Assembly: GCA_051954695.1 (NCBI GenBank)
Contig: JBQCHL010000007.1
Span: forward strand, 145,822 to 209,821
DNA from: Terrimonas_A sp051954695
GTDB taxonomy: Bacteria; Bacteroidota; Bacteroidia; Chitinophagales; Chitinophagaceae
Reading direction: 5' to 3'
Length of the DNA: 64,000 bases
Shown: one piece after another, positions 45,007 through 54,127 of the stretch
Numbering within the stretch: the stretch's first letter is position 1
Layout of the letters: the number at the start of each line of letters is the position of its first letter
The notes under the pieces: generated by a model
What the model saw: the letters and a program-made list of their open reading frames with translations, nothing else
The model's database searches: none
Told to the model about the DNA's origin: nothing
Translations under genes and position numbers: made by a program

Positions 45007-46010
45007 AAATCATGACCGCCTAGCAGGTCCTCGTTTGTCCATTCATCAGGGTTTTCTTTCAACAGCACAACAAGTGCGGAGGATGCGTAATCTTCCGGAT
45101 CGGTAACTCTAATGCTTGTCCAAATGGGAATCTGGCTGTCGAGGTAATTCACCGTTTTCCATAACCTACCGCCAGGATGATAATAGTTCCAGTTGTTTGC
45201 TTTAATAAAAGAGACTGTCTTTACATGATCCTGCTGTAAAGTGCAAAAGGAAAGATGGTATCTCTCTGAAAGCTCACTGCTATCAATATTTTTCACTTCA
45301 AACATCGCAGGTACGGTACGGGAATAAACACCTGACTTAAAAAGGAACTCCTTACCCCGCCCGTCACTCGCATAAAAACTCCATTGGCCAACAGGTAATG
45401 AATCCTTATCCAGCCAACCTTCACCCCTGCTGCTGATGCTGACAACCGTATCTCCTTCCTTCATCTTATCTACACAACGGATACTATTGAGCAACAATTC
45501 ATTTTCCGTTTTTACGACCGCGTCGCGTTTTATAAAATAGGTTGCCGTCGGAGGGTGATCATTAAATTTCAATATTTCCTTTTTACAAAGGATCCGTAAT
45601 CTATGGAAAGCAATATATGCTTCCCGGGCATCAGCAGCAGTCGCAAAACGTATAAGATTGATCTTATCAGCATTAACATAAAACTGGATATACTTTCCAT
45701 TTAAAATAGTATCCATGCCTGTACTTTCATCCGTCTCCTTATATAATTTCAGCAGGTTAAAAGTTTGCGGGGGCTTATTATCCGAATAATAGAGAGTTAC
45801 ATCACCACTGACAACAATTGAAATGCTGTCTACTTTTCGTTTAACAGACGGAGAAAAGGGGACGGAACAGCAATGGATCTTGCGCTGGATAAATCGAACG
45901 GTTTCTGCAAACCCGGTATCGCCTGTCTCCGAAAAAGCGGATCCATCCTGTGAATTTACCTGGAATGTCATGAATGCAACAAACGTTGCAAGTAATATTC
46001 TTCTTATCAT
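45003..46010 (-). CDS. secreted protein of unknown family
   Basis: 335 aa from ATG at 46010, where a normal signal peptide begins (MIRRILLATFVAFMTFQVNS). I do not recognise it. The middle contains FVYN-like mixed alpha/beta sequence with YYSDNKPPQTFNLLKLY, and the last third has VGQWSFYASDGRGKEFLFKSG, a strand pattern resembling MORN-like or toxin-antitoxin-type variants (GxWxFY), and NNWNYYHPGGRLWKTVNY. That GxW/YHPGGRLW spacing suggests divergent MORN-like repeats. An in-frame start at 46088 would hide the signal peptide. Confidence 0.7.
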   Translation of the reverse strand: MIRRILLATFVAFMTFQVNSQDGSAFSETGDTGFAETVRFIQRKIHCCSVPFSPSVKRKVDSISIVVSGDVTLYYSDNKPPQTFNLLKLYKETDESTGMDTILNGKYIQFYVNADKINLIRFATAADAREAYIAFHRLRILCKKEILKFNDHPPTATYFIKRDAVVKTENELLLNSIRCVDKMKEGDTVVSISSRGEGWLDKDSLPVGQWSFYASDGRGKEFLFKSGVYSRTVPAMFEVKNIDSSELSERYHLSFCTLQQDHVKTVSFIKANNWNYYHPGGRLWKTVNYLDSQIPIWTSIRVTDPEDYASSALVVLLKENPDEWTNEDLLGGHDF

Positions 46011-46113
46011 AGGTACACGTTCCCCGAAAAGTAATACTCCCGTCGGTAAAATGCAATACCTCCTTTTAGGTACAGCAGGAAGAAGCACAATGCCGGTTCA
46101 ATTCTACACGGAT

Positions 46114-47991
46114 CTATTTCATCAACTCAAACACAAAACTTTCTTTCGGATTGATCTCAAAACCTTCAAGAGGTTTTACCTCGCCTGTAACTACATTTTT
46201 AATCTTGGTGAAACCACCGGTCCTTTCCTGATACACAGACCAATCAGGTTTTGCAGGCTTATCTCCTGTGTTGGAGATCACCATTACTGTCTGCTTTGCA
46301 TCATACCGGAAATAAATATAGTTCCCGTCCTTTGGTACAAACTGCATGGTTTTTCCACTGGTCAAAGCGGAAGATGTTTTACGGAAACGGGCTAAAGCAC
46401 TTAAATAATTGAATGCTTCTTTTTCAGGAGCTGTTCTTCCTTCATCTGTGAATTTATTGACCGGGTCTTCTTTCCAGCCGCCAGGAAAATCTTCACGGAC
46501 CATCGCATCCGTTGTGGTCTTCATATTTTTCATCAGCACTTCAGTGCCGTAATACAGTTGGGGGATACCCCGCAAGGTCATCAGCCAGTTGAAACCCATT
46601 TTCAATTTATCCCAATCCTCTCCTACCACGGAAAACACCCTGTCCATATCATGATTGTCCATGAAGATGCAATTGTTCATTGGATTTTTATAAACAAGGT
46701 CCTGGCTCAATGTCATGTATATTTTATTCACCCCTTCTGTCCACCCCTTGGAAAGGTTCATCGCAGAAAGCATGGCAAAGCAGCTTTGAAAATCAATTAC
46801 GCCATTGGCATTATGACTGAAAGGTGCGTTCAGGTTGTTCTTTGTAAAATAGGCATTGCCAACAACCGAGTTCACCCATGCTTCTCCAAAAACTGTAATG
46901 CCGGGAAATTCTGCATACAGGGCATTGTTGACATTATTGAGGAACTGCTCATCGCAATATTTATAGGTATCCACGCGCCAGCCATCTATTCCAAACATCT
47001 CAGTGCTCCAGATAGCATGCTGGATAAGAAAATTGGCTACAAAAGGATTGCGTTGGTTGAGATCAGGAAGATGGTCAGTAAACCAGCCGTCCAGCATGAT
47101 CTTTTTATCATGGGCAGATGAATATGGATCAAACAGCACTTCTTCGCGGTGATGCGGAGTGGTGAATGTTGGCCAGTTATTCAGCCAGTCGCCGGAAGGC
47201 GGATCAAGCACAGACCAGTGCTCCTTGCTCACATGATTGTACACAGCGTCCTGGATGATCTTGATGCCTTTTTTATGCGCAGCGTCACTGAGCTGTCGGT
47301 ATCCTTCATTTCCACCCAATCTTTTATCCACTTCATAGTGGTCGGTGAACCAGTATCCGTGATAACCGGCTACATTGTTTCCCCATTCATGCATCAGGCT
47401 CACATTATTTTCGATCACTGGTGTCATCCAAATGGCTGTAACCCCTAACTGGTTAAAGTAATCCAGGTGATCTTCCACACCTTTGAAGTCGCCACCATGA
47501 CGGGAGAATTTATTGGTACGATCAATCGTTTCATCACGATAGCCTTTGATGATATCATTGGAAGGATCGCCATTGGCAAAGCGATCGGGTATCATCAGGT
47601 AAATAAAATCTTTTGATGAAACACCAAGCACTCTTGTTTTGCCATTGCCGGAATGTTTTGCTTTCAGCTCATATTTTACCTGCACCTGTCCCAAATTGAA
47701 AGTGCGCATGCCAGGCTTTGCATTTTTATCGATCACGAGGTCAAGAAAAACATAATTGGGGCTTTCTACCCGGTGCACCATTTTAAGCGTAACACCATCA
47801 GCCAGTTTCATACCTGCTGCTGAAAGCTTGTACATAGGAACTTTATTGGCAATACCTTCCTGGTGAACGATCAACTGGAGTTTGGAATTCTTAAGACCGG
47901 TAAACCAGTTCGACGGATAAAGATGCATCTCCTGGGCAATGCAGGCAAATACTACGAAATAACAAAGGATAAAAGCAAAGGCCTTTTTCAT
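46114..47991 (-). CDS. SusA-like alpha-amylase/neopullulanase (GH13)
   Basis: 625 aa with a signal peptide (ends FACIAQ): periplasmic. N-terminal cyclomaltodextrinase-type domain (LYPSNWFTGLKNSKLQLIVH), then GH13 barrel: LMIPDRFANGDPSND, DAVYNHV, GIDGWRVDTYKY with the nucleophile (about 338), VFGEAWV with the acid (about 370), MDNHDMDR (about 448), and a C-terminal beta domain. Cleaves maltodextrins or pullulan, as B. thetaiotaomicron SusA does. It follows the MFS gene by 29 bp. Confidence 0.93.
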   Translation of the reverse strand: MKKAFAFILCYFVVFACIAQEMHLYPSNWFTGLKNSKLQLIVHQEGIANKVPMYKLSAAGMKLADGVTLKMVHRVESPNYVFLDLVIDKNAKPGMRTFNLGQVQVKYELKAKHSGNGKTRVLGVSSKDFIYLMIPDRFANGDPSNDIIKGYRDETIDRTNKFSRHGGDFKGVEDHLDYFNQLGVTAIWMTPVIENNVSLMHEWGNNVAGYHGYWFTDHYEVDKRLGGNEGYRQLSDAAHKKGIKIIQDAVYNHVSKEHWSVLDPPSGDWLNNWPTFTTPHHREEVLFDPYSSAHDKKIMLDGWFTDHLPDLNQRNPFVANFLIQHAIWSTEMFGIDGWRVDTYKYCDEQFLNNVNNALYAEFPGITVFGEAWVNSVVGNAYFTKNNLNAPFSHNANGVIDFQSCFAMLSAMNLSKGWTEGVNKIYMTLSQDLVYKNPMNNCIFMDNHDMDRVFSVVGEDWDKLKMGFNWLMTLRGIPQLYYGTEVLMKNMKTTTDAMVREDFPGGWKEDPVNKFTDEGRTAPEKEAFNYLSALARFRKTSSALTSGKTMQFVPKDGNYIYFRYDAKQTVMVISNTGDKPAKPDWSVYQERTGGFTKIKNVVTGEVKPLEGFEINPKESFVFELMK

Positions 47992-48020
47992 GTGCTTATT
48001 ATTTATTGTTTTTGATCGGC

Positions 48021-49397
48021 TTATACCGAACGTTGTTCTTCCATTTCCAGTTTGATCGTTTCTTCTTCACTACCCTTCCTGGTTTCTTTCACCAGCATAT
48101 AACACAATATCGCGGCGAATATCAATAACACTCCTCCTACCTGGATAGCCAGCATACGGTCATTATGAAGCACATTCTTCATGATCCCTTTAAAGCCCAG
48201 GGAAGCGATGATCTCAGGTAATACAATAAAGAAATTGAAGATACCCATATAGATACCAACTTTATTACGGGGAAGGCTGCCGCTCAGCATCGCATAGGGC
48301 ATGGATAAAATACTGGTCCATGCAATGCCTACGCCCGCCATTGAAACAAAAAGAAGATTTTTGTTTTCCACCCAGCTTACGCTGATAAGTCCCAACGCTC
48401 CTACCAAAAGACATAAAGAATGTGTGAGCTTACGGCCAAGTTTATCTGCAATAAAAGGAAGTATCAAAGCGAAAAAGAAAGTGACCACATTATAAAAAGC
48501 CAGAGTAAGACCTGCAAAGTCGGCACCCTTGGCATATACAGGATCATTATTGTCTACACCATGAAATACATTGATGGCTACAGCAGTGGTATAATAAAAC
48601 CACATCAGGAACAATGCGGGCCAGGTAAAGAATTGGACAAGGGCTACCCTTTTCATTTGCGAAGGCATATTGGCAAGAGCGCTGAATATTTCTTTCACGC
48701 CACCGGCAAACCCTTTTTTTGATTCCTTTTCCAGGTCTTTCTTCTCCTCTTCTGTTGGCGGATATTCGTTAGTCGTAAATACCGTGTATAATACAGCAGA
48801 AAGAAAAAAGAAGGCCCCCAGATAGAATGACCATTTTACATTTTCGGGTATCACTCCCTTTTCGGCTGTATTGGAAACTGCAAAAACATTGCGCATGATC
48901 CAGGGCAAGGCAGAAGCGATACTGCCACCGATCCCTACCATAAGGCTTTGCATGATAAAGCCACGATTTACCTGCGAATCGGGCAGCTTATCTGTTACAA
49001 AAGCGCGGAAAGGCTCCATAGCAATATTACCGCAGGTATCCAGTATCCAAAGCAAACCGGCAGCCATCCATAAAGCACTGCTATGCGGCATGAATACAAG
49101 CGCGATAGAGCTTAATATAGCACCTATCATAAAGTAAGGCCTGCGCCTTCCCCAGCGGGGGTGCCAGGTCCTGTCGCTCAAATAACCGATGATAGGTTGT
49201 ACGATCAGCCCTGTAAGCGGGGCGGCCAGGAAAAGCAAGGGAACTTCTTCAGGATGGGCGCCCAGGTTTTCGTAGATCCGGCCCATATTGGCACGTTGAA
49301 GGTCCCAGCCAAACTGGATGCCGAAAAAGCCTACACTCATGTTGATGATCTGGGCCAGGCTTAACCGGGGTTTGACGCCGGTGAATGAAGTTGACAT
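48021..49397 (-). CDS. MFS transporter, maltose/maltodextrin type (SLC45/GPH-like)
   Basis: 458 aa from ATG at 49397, twelve predicted spans. Start QIINMSVGFFGIQFGWDLQRANMGRIYENLG and the loop GYLSDRTWHPRWGRRRPYF are typical of the sugar:proton group found beside SusA homologues. The central loop is charged (EYPPTEEEKKDLEKESKKG). Probably imports maltose or short maltodextrins made by the amylase next door (operon order: transporter then amylase). Confidence 0.9.
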   Translation of the reverse strand: MSTSFTGVKPRLSLAQIINMSVGFFGIQFGWDLQRANMGRIYENLGAHPEEVPLLFLAAPLTGLIVQPIIGYLSDRTWHPRWGRRRPYFMIGAILSSIALVFMPHSSALWMAAGLLWILDTCGNIAMEPFRAFVTDKLPDSQVNRGFIMQSLMVGIGGSIASALPWIMRNVFAVSNTAEKGVIPENVKWSFYLGAFFFLSAVLYTVFTTNEYPPTEEEKKDLEKESKKGFAGGVKEIFSALANMPSQMKRVALVQFFTWPALFLMWFYYTTAVAINVFHGVDNNDPVYAKGADFAGLTLAFYNVVTFFFALILPFIADKLGRKLTHSLCLLVGALGLISVSWVENKNLLFVSMAGVGIAWTSILSMPYAMLSGSLPRNKVGIYMGIFNFFIVLPEIIASLGFKGIMKNVLHNDRMLAIQVGGVLLIFAAILCYMLVKETRKGSEEETIKLEMEEQRSV

Positions 49398-49499
49398 AAG
49401 CAATCGCTGTTTTTAAACGGTGGCAGGCGGCCTTCCGCCCGGGAGGGAAGATACAGAGAATATGTAACATGTACACATTTCAAGAAAAAAGGTTTGTTC

Positions 49500-49597
49500 G
49501 TTTAAAAGTTTAAGGTTTAAGAGGTTTAAAAGTTTAAAGGTCCGGGACTATTTCCAACCTTAAACTTTTAAACCTCTTAAACCTTAAACTTTTAAAC
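49500..49597. repeat. 41-bp-stem hairpin of GTTTAA words
   Basis: Arms 49500-49541 and 49557-49597 pair over 41 bp with a single one-base bulge; the 15-nt loop is GC-richer. Each arm repeats GTTTAA or its complement about five times at 7-9 bp spacing. It begins 6 bases after the glgC stop and probably terminates it; the remainder of the 206-bp gap holds no gene. Confidence 0.9.
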
Positions 49598-49603
49598 CAA
49601 AAT

Positions 49604-50890
49604 TCATTCCCCGCCTATAGAAAATCCATTGGGAAGGATCGCGCCTTTTTTGATCACCACAATACCATCCTTGATGGTATAAAGCGGCTGATCTGTATTC
49701 TCCAGGTGCGTACCGCCATTGATACTTACATTATTACCAATGCGGCAGTTCTTATCGAGGATCGCATTCTGGATAAAACATTCGTTGCCGATGCCCAGTA
49801 AGGGGACCCCTTTCGACTGGTCTTCTGCGATATCCCCCAGGGTTTCATAATAATCGCTACCCATGATATAACTATTGATCACAGTAGAGCCATGCCCTAC
49901 ACGGGACCGGATACCAACCACGCATTTTTCCATTCTTGCTGCATTGATAATGGAACCTTCAGCGATCACCGTTTTTATCAATGTGGAGCCGCTTACCTTC
50001 GCCGGCGGAAGCATGCGGGCACGGGTGTAGATGGCGCGAGTATTATCAAACAAATTGAATTCCGGTATATCATCGGTAAGACCGAGATTAGCTTCGAAGA
50101 AAGAATAGATATTACCGATATCCGTCCAGTAACCATCATACTGATAACTGGCCACTGTGCATTTATTAATGGATTGCGGAATGATCTCTTTACCAAAGTC
50201 TGTTGCTTCCTGGTAATCATTCTGCAGGTAATCAAACAACAGTTCCCTGTTAAATATATAGATACCCATTGATGCCAGGTAGTTTCTGCCGGCATTTCTC
50301 ATTTCTTCTCCTGTGTCGCTTGTCCAATCTGCCAGTACTTCGCGTTTGGGTTTTTCAATGAATGATTTGATCAGTCCTTTTTCTTCTTTAAGAATACCAA
50401 ACTCCGGTGCTTCACGGTCGCCCACAGGAATGGTCGCTATCGTGATATCAGCGCCAGTTCTTTTATGATTGTCCAGCATGTCCTGGAAATCCATCTGGTA
50501 AAGCTGGTCGCCGGAGAGTATCAGCACATATTCGCTGTCAAAAGGAGCAATATGACGGAGGCTTTGCCTTACCGCATCTGCTGTGCCCTGGTACCAGGTC
50601 GGGTTATCCGGCGTTTGTTCGGCAGCCAGGATATCTACAAACGCTGTACTGAATGCGCTGAAATGATAGGTGTTCTTGATATGACGGTTGAGTGAGGCAG
50701 AATTGAATTGCGTTAATACAAACATCCGGTTAATGCCAGAGTTCATGCAATTGGAGATGGGTATATCCACCAGGCGGTATTTACCGGCAATAGGTACAGC
50801 GGGTTTGGAGCGGCTTGCTGTTAAAGGATATAATCTTGATCCGGCACCTCCGCCAAGGATCACGCTCACTATTTCCTTAGAGATAGACAT
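49604..50890 (-). CDS. glgC: glucose-1-phosphate adenylyltransferase
   Basis: 428 aa from ATG at 50890. Makes ADP-glucose, the committed step of bacterial glycogen synthesis. N-terminal nucleotidyltransferase: VILGGGAGSRLYPLTASRSK, PIAGKYRLVDIPISNCMNSG, WYQGTADAVRQ; active-site region FGILKEEKGLIKSFIEKPK; C-terminal left-handed beta-helix with hexapeptides and SRVGHGSTVINSYIMG. Allosteric control by glycolytic intermediates is known for the family. Upstream is glgA, same strand, 148 bp away. Confidence 0.97.
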   Translation of the reverse strand: MSISKEIVSVILGGGAGSRLYPLTASRSKPAVPIAGKYRLVDIPISNCMNSGINRMFVLTQFNSASLNRHIKNTYHFSAFSTAFVDILAAEQTPDNPTWYQGTADAVRQSLRHIAPFDSEYVLILSGDQLYQMDFQDMLDNHKRTGADITIATIPVGDREAPEFGILKEEKGLIKSFIEKPKREVLADWTSDTGEEMRNAGRNYLASMGIYIFNRELLFDYLQNDYQEATDFGKEIIPQSINKCTVASYQYDGYWTDIGNIYSFFEANLGLTDDIPEFNLFDNTRAIYTRARMLPPAKVSGSTLIKTVIAEGSIINAARMEKCVVGIRSRVGHGSTVINSYIMGSDYYETLGDIAEDQSKGVPLLGIGNECFIQNAILDKNCRIGNNVSINGGTHLENTDQPLYTIKDGIVVIKKGAILPNGFSIGGE

Positions 50891-51038
50891 AGGCAAACAT
50901 TTTTAAGGGTCATACTTATGGGTGGAAAAGGTAAACAAGAAATAATAATCAAAGTTCACCTGAAAAAAATAATGTCGATTAAACTTAAAAAGAGCTGAGC
51001 AAAAAATCAATTTGTCTGCATGACTTTTATATTGATTC

Positions 51039-52466
51039 TTATGTTTTTTGTAATGACTGGTACAGATCAATGTATTGTTGTGCTGCAGAATCCCACGAAT
51101 GATCAATGGTCATCATATGCGATCGCATCCAGGAATACAGATCAGGCTTATGCATGTACAGATCGATTGCCCTTCCTACTGAATAAGTGATATCGCCTAC
51201 AGATGCCTGATCAAAACGAATGCCGAAGCCCTGCCAGTCGCCGAAGTCAGTGATCGTATCTTTTAATCCGCCTACGCTTCTCACCATTGGAACAGTGCCA
51301 TAGCGTAAGGCGTACATCTGGTTCAATCCACAAGGCTCCACACGGCTGGGCATCAGCAGAAAATCAGATCCGGCATAAATGAGGTGACTGAGTGCCTCAC
51401 TATACCCTATATAGGAATTAAAATACCCATTGAAGCGATGCTTCATCTGATCCAACTCATCTTCCAGATTAGGCTCACCAGAACCCAGCACTATAAAATT
51501 GGCTTTGCCATGATGCTGGTAAATGGACTGGCTGATCGCATCGGGCAACAGATCTGCGGCCTTCTCTCCTACCAGGCGGCCAATAAAAGCTACCAACGGT
51601 TTCTCCGGATCAAGTCCAAATTGTCCGCAGAGTTCTTTTTTATTTTTCTTCTTTCCTTTTTCTACCAGTTCCCTGTCATAATTCCGGATAATATAACTAT
51701 CTGTTTCAGGGTTCCATACTTTGGTATCGATGCCATTCAGTATGCCGCTACTCTTGCCCATTTCATAATGGAAAAGATTTTCCAGTCCGTTGGCAGAATA
51801 ACGTAATTCTTCCAGGTAGCTATGGCTGACCGTGGTAACCTTCCAGGCGCATTTTACTGCAGAAGCCATGGGGTTAATGGTATTGTCCCAATCCAGCATT
51901 CCCCAGTTCCAGCTATCATAAGCGGGAATAAAATAATAGCGGTCCCAGCCGATCCAACCCTGGTACTGCCCGTTGTGTACAGTAAATACACTGGGCACTG
52001 CTGCAAGCTTGTCCTTGAAAGCATAGCAATATTTCATCATAAAGGGAATAAGCCCTGTATGATGATCATGGCAATGGATCACATTGGGTGTATGTTGCCA
52101 GTGGTTAAGCCAGTCGCAAACAGCTATCTGGAAAGCGACGAATCTTTCCGTATCGTCATCATAACCATATATCTTTTCGCGGTCAAGCAATCCATTGATA
52201 TCAACAAGGTAAAGATCGAAACCAAGTTTATTGGTCTTTTCCCTTATAATGCTGTAATGAAACCAGTGAGAGCCGAGATGCTGGCCACCTTCATGCACCA
52301 GTTCCCAGTTATTATCATACAGGAATTTGGTGCGGTACATGGGCATTACCACTTTGGCCACATGACCCAATTCTGCCTGGTACCTTGGGAGGGACCCTAC
52401 TACATCCCCTAATCCTCCTGCTTTGGCTACGGGATAACATTCTGCCGCGACGTGTACAATTTCCAT
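51039..52466 (-). CDS. glgA: glycogen/starch synthase
   Basis: 475 aa GT5 enzyme that adds glucose from ADP-glucose to the non-reducing end of alpha-1,4-glucan. Motifs: EIVHVAAECYPVAKAGGLGD with the KxGGL substrate loop at 15-19, HCHDHHTGLIPFMMKY, VFTVHNGQYQGW, and the C-terminal nucleotide site SRVEPCGLNQMYALRYGTVP. Divergent from the FucP-like transporter gene. Confidence 0.97.
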   Translation of the reverse strand: MEIVHVAAECYPVAKAGGLGDVVGSLPRYQAELGHVAKVVMPMYRTKFLYDNNWELVHEGGQHLGSHWFHYSIIREKTNKLGFDLYLVDINGLLDREKIYGYDDDTERFVAFQIAVCDWLNHWQHTPNVIHCHDHHTGLIPFMMKYCYAFKDKLAAVPSVFTVHNGQYQGWIGWDRYYFIPAYDSWNWGMLDWDNTINPMASAVKCAWKVTTVSHSYLEELRYSANGLENLFHYEMGKSSGILNGIDTKVWNPETDSYIIRNYDRELVEKGKKKNKKELCGQFGLDPEKPLVAFIGRLVGEKAADLLPDAISQSIYQHHGKANFIVLGSGEPNLEDELDQMKHRFNGYFNSYIGYSEALSHLIYAGSDFLLMPSRVEPCGLNQMYALRYGTVPMVRSVGGLKDTITDFGDWQGFGIRFDQASVGDITYSVGRAIDLYMHKPDLYSWMRSHMMTIDHSWDSAAQQYIDLYQSLQKT

Positions 52467-52603
52467 TCAAAAAATTTGAGCTGAGAAGAATTCCTTTCAA
52501 ATTAAGTGGTTTTTTTCATTAAGGGCTTTTTATAATTAAAAATTTTTCGCTACCTGATTTATTTCTATTTTGAGGCCTAATTAATTTAAAATTCTTGATT
52601 GCT

Positions 52604-54061
52604 ATGAATCAGCAAACAAAATGGTCGCAATTCGGAACCCTCGTTACAGTGTTCTTTTTCTGGGGGTTTGTTGCTGCCAGCAACGATATCCTTATACCGG
52701 TTTTCAAAGAAAACCTTCATTTAAGCCAGGCGCAAAGCCAACTCGTTTCTTTTGCATTCTATGTTGCTTATACGGTCGGCTCCCTTATTTATTTTGGTAT
52801 CAGCAAAGCGAGAGGAGGTGATATCCTTAACCAGATCGGCTACCGGAATGGTATTTCTCTTGGCCTGATCATTTCAGCACTCGGCACCCTTTTATTTTAC
52901 CCTGCTGCACAAACATCTTCTTTCCTGCTTTTCATCAGCGGGCTTTTTATAGTAGGACTAGGGTTCTCCTTGCAGCAAACAGCGGCCAATCCATTAGCGA
53001 TCATTATGGGCAATCCTAAATCAGGCGCCCAACGGTTGAGCATGGCTGGTGGCATTAATAATTTCGGCACTACCATCGGTCCATTGATTGTCAGCTTTGC
53101 CATTTTTGGTTCAGTAACCGGCGGCACTGCAACAGCCAGCATTCAAAGTATCAAAATACCTTATCTCATACTGGGTCTCGCTTTCGTAATCGTAGCCGTT
53201 ATTTTCCGGTTCTCTTCTGTTCCCAACAAAATAGAGTTGGATAAAGTAGCAGAAGAAGAAGCAAGCGATTCCAGAAAAGTAGCTCATCGCAGCGGCCCGT
53301 TAAAATATCCGCAACTGCTGTTGGGCATGCTTGGCATATTCATTTATGTAGGCGTGGAAGTGAGTACAGCAGCCAATCTTCCTGAATTCATGAAAGAACA
53401 CCTGAATACTCCTACTGATAAGATCGCTCCTTATGTTTCGCTTTACTGGGCGAGCCTGATGATCGGCCGGTGGACAGCTTCTGTAGGTGCATTTGATATT
53501 TCAAAAGGCGCCAAACAGATCCTGCGGTTCCTGATGCCTTATATTGCTTTTGGCGTTTTCATTCTTGTAAACACGATCGCCAATCACGATGTTACTCCTT
53601 TCTTTATCTATGCTGCAGTGATCCTGGTCATCATTATCGGTGATATCCTGAGCAAAGGCAACCCTGCAAGGCAACTGCTTATCTTCAGCCTGCTTGGTAT
53701 CACAGCCTTGCTGATCGGTATCCTGGCCGACGGTATGATCAGCGTATACGCATTCATCAGTGTAGGTCTTTTCTGTTCCACTCTCTGGCCCTGTATCTTC
53801 ACACTGGCCATTGCCGGTCTTGGAAAACATACCAATGAGGGCGCCAGCTTCCTGATCATGATGATCATGGGTGGAGGCGTTATCAGCCTGCTGCAAGGCC
53901 TCCTGGCTTCCAATGATCTGCTGGGCATTCAATGGTCTTATATTGTAGGTGTGCTTTGTTTTGCTTACCTGGCTTTCTATGCATGGAAGGTGAAAAGTAT
54001 TCTGAAAGATCAGGGTATCGACTATGACGCAGAAGTGAGCGTGAGTGGTGGTGGACATTAA
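52604..54061 (+). CDS. FucP-like sugar:proton symporter (MFS)
   Basis: 485 aa from ATG at 52604. Twelve spans; FHS-family features include FFFWGFVAASNDILIPVFKE, SFAFYVAYTVGSLIYFGISKARGG and QQTAANPLAIIMG, then SMAGGINNFGTTIGPLIVSFAIFG. The group transports fucose, glucose, galactose or other hexoses. The ROK kinase directly downstream suggests glucose or another hexose that is then phosphorylated. Confidence 0.92.
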   Translation: MNQQTKWSQFGTLVTVFFFWGFVAASNDILIPVFKENLHLSQAQSQLVSFAFYVAYTVGSLIYFGISKARGGDILNQIGYRNGISLGLIISALGTLLFYPAAQTSSFLLFISGLFIVGLGFSLQQTAANPLAIIMGNPKSGAQRLSMAGGINNFGTTIGPLIVSFAIFGSVTGGTATASIQSIKIPYLILGLAFVIVAVIFRFSSVPNKIELDKVAEEEASDSRKVAHRSGPLKYPQLLLGMLGIFIYVGVEVSTAANLPEFMKEHLNTPTDKIAPYVSLYWASLMIGRWTASVGAFDISKGAKQILRFLMPYIAFGVFILVNTIANHDVTPFFIYAAVILVIIIGDILSKGNPARQLLIFSLLGITALLIGILADGMISVYAFISVGLFCSTLWPCIFTLAIAGLGKHTNEGASFLIMMIMGGGVISLLQGLLASNDLLGIQWSYIVGVLCFAYLAFYAWKVKSILKDQGIDYDAEVSVSGGGH

Positions 54062-54083
54062 TTCATTCCTTCGTACATTTATC

Positions 54084-54115
54084 GCCCCGTTAGTAATTTA
54101 ACGGGGCTTATTTTT
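54084..54115 (+). terminator. terminator between transporter and ROK genes
   Basis: GCCCCGTTA/TAACGGGGC 9-bp stem, 6-nt loop, followed by TTATTTTT. It lies 22 bases after the transporter stop and 20 before the ROK start, so it may only partly end the transcript. Confidence 0.8.
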
Positions 54116-54127
54116 AAAACCAATAAC

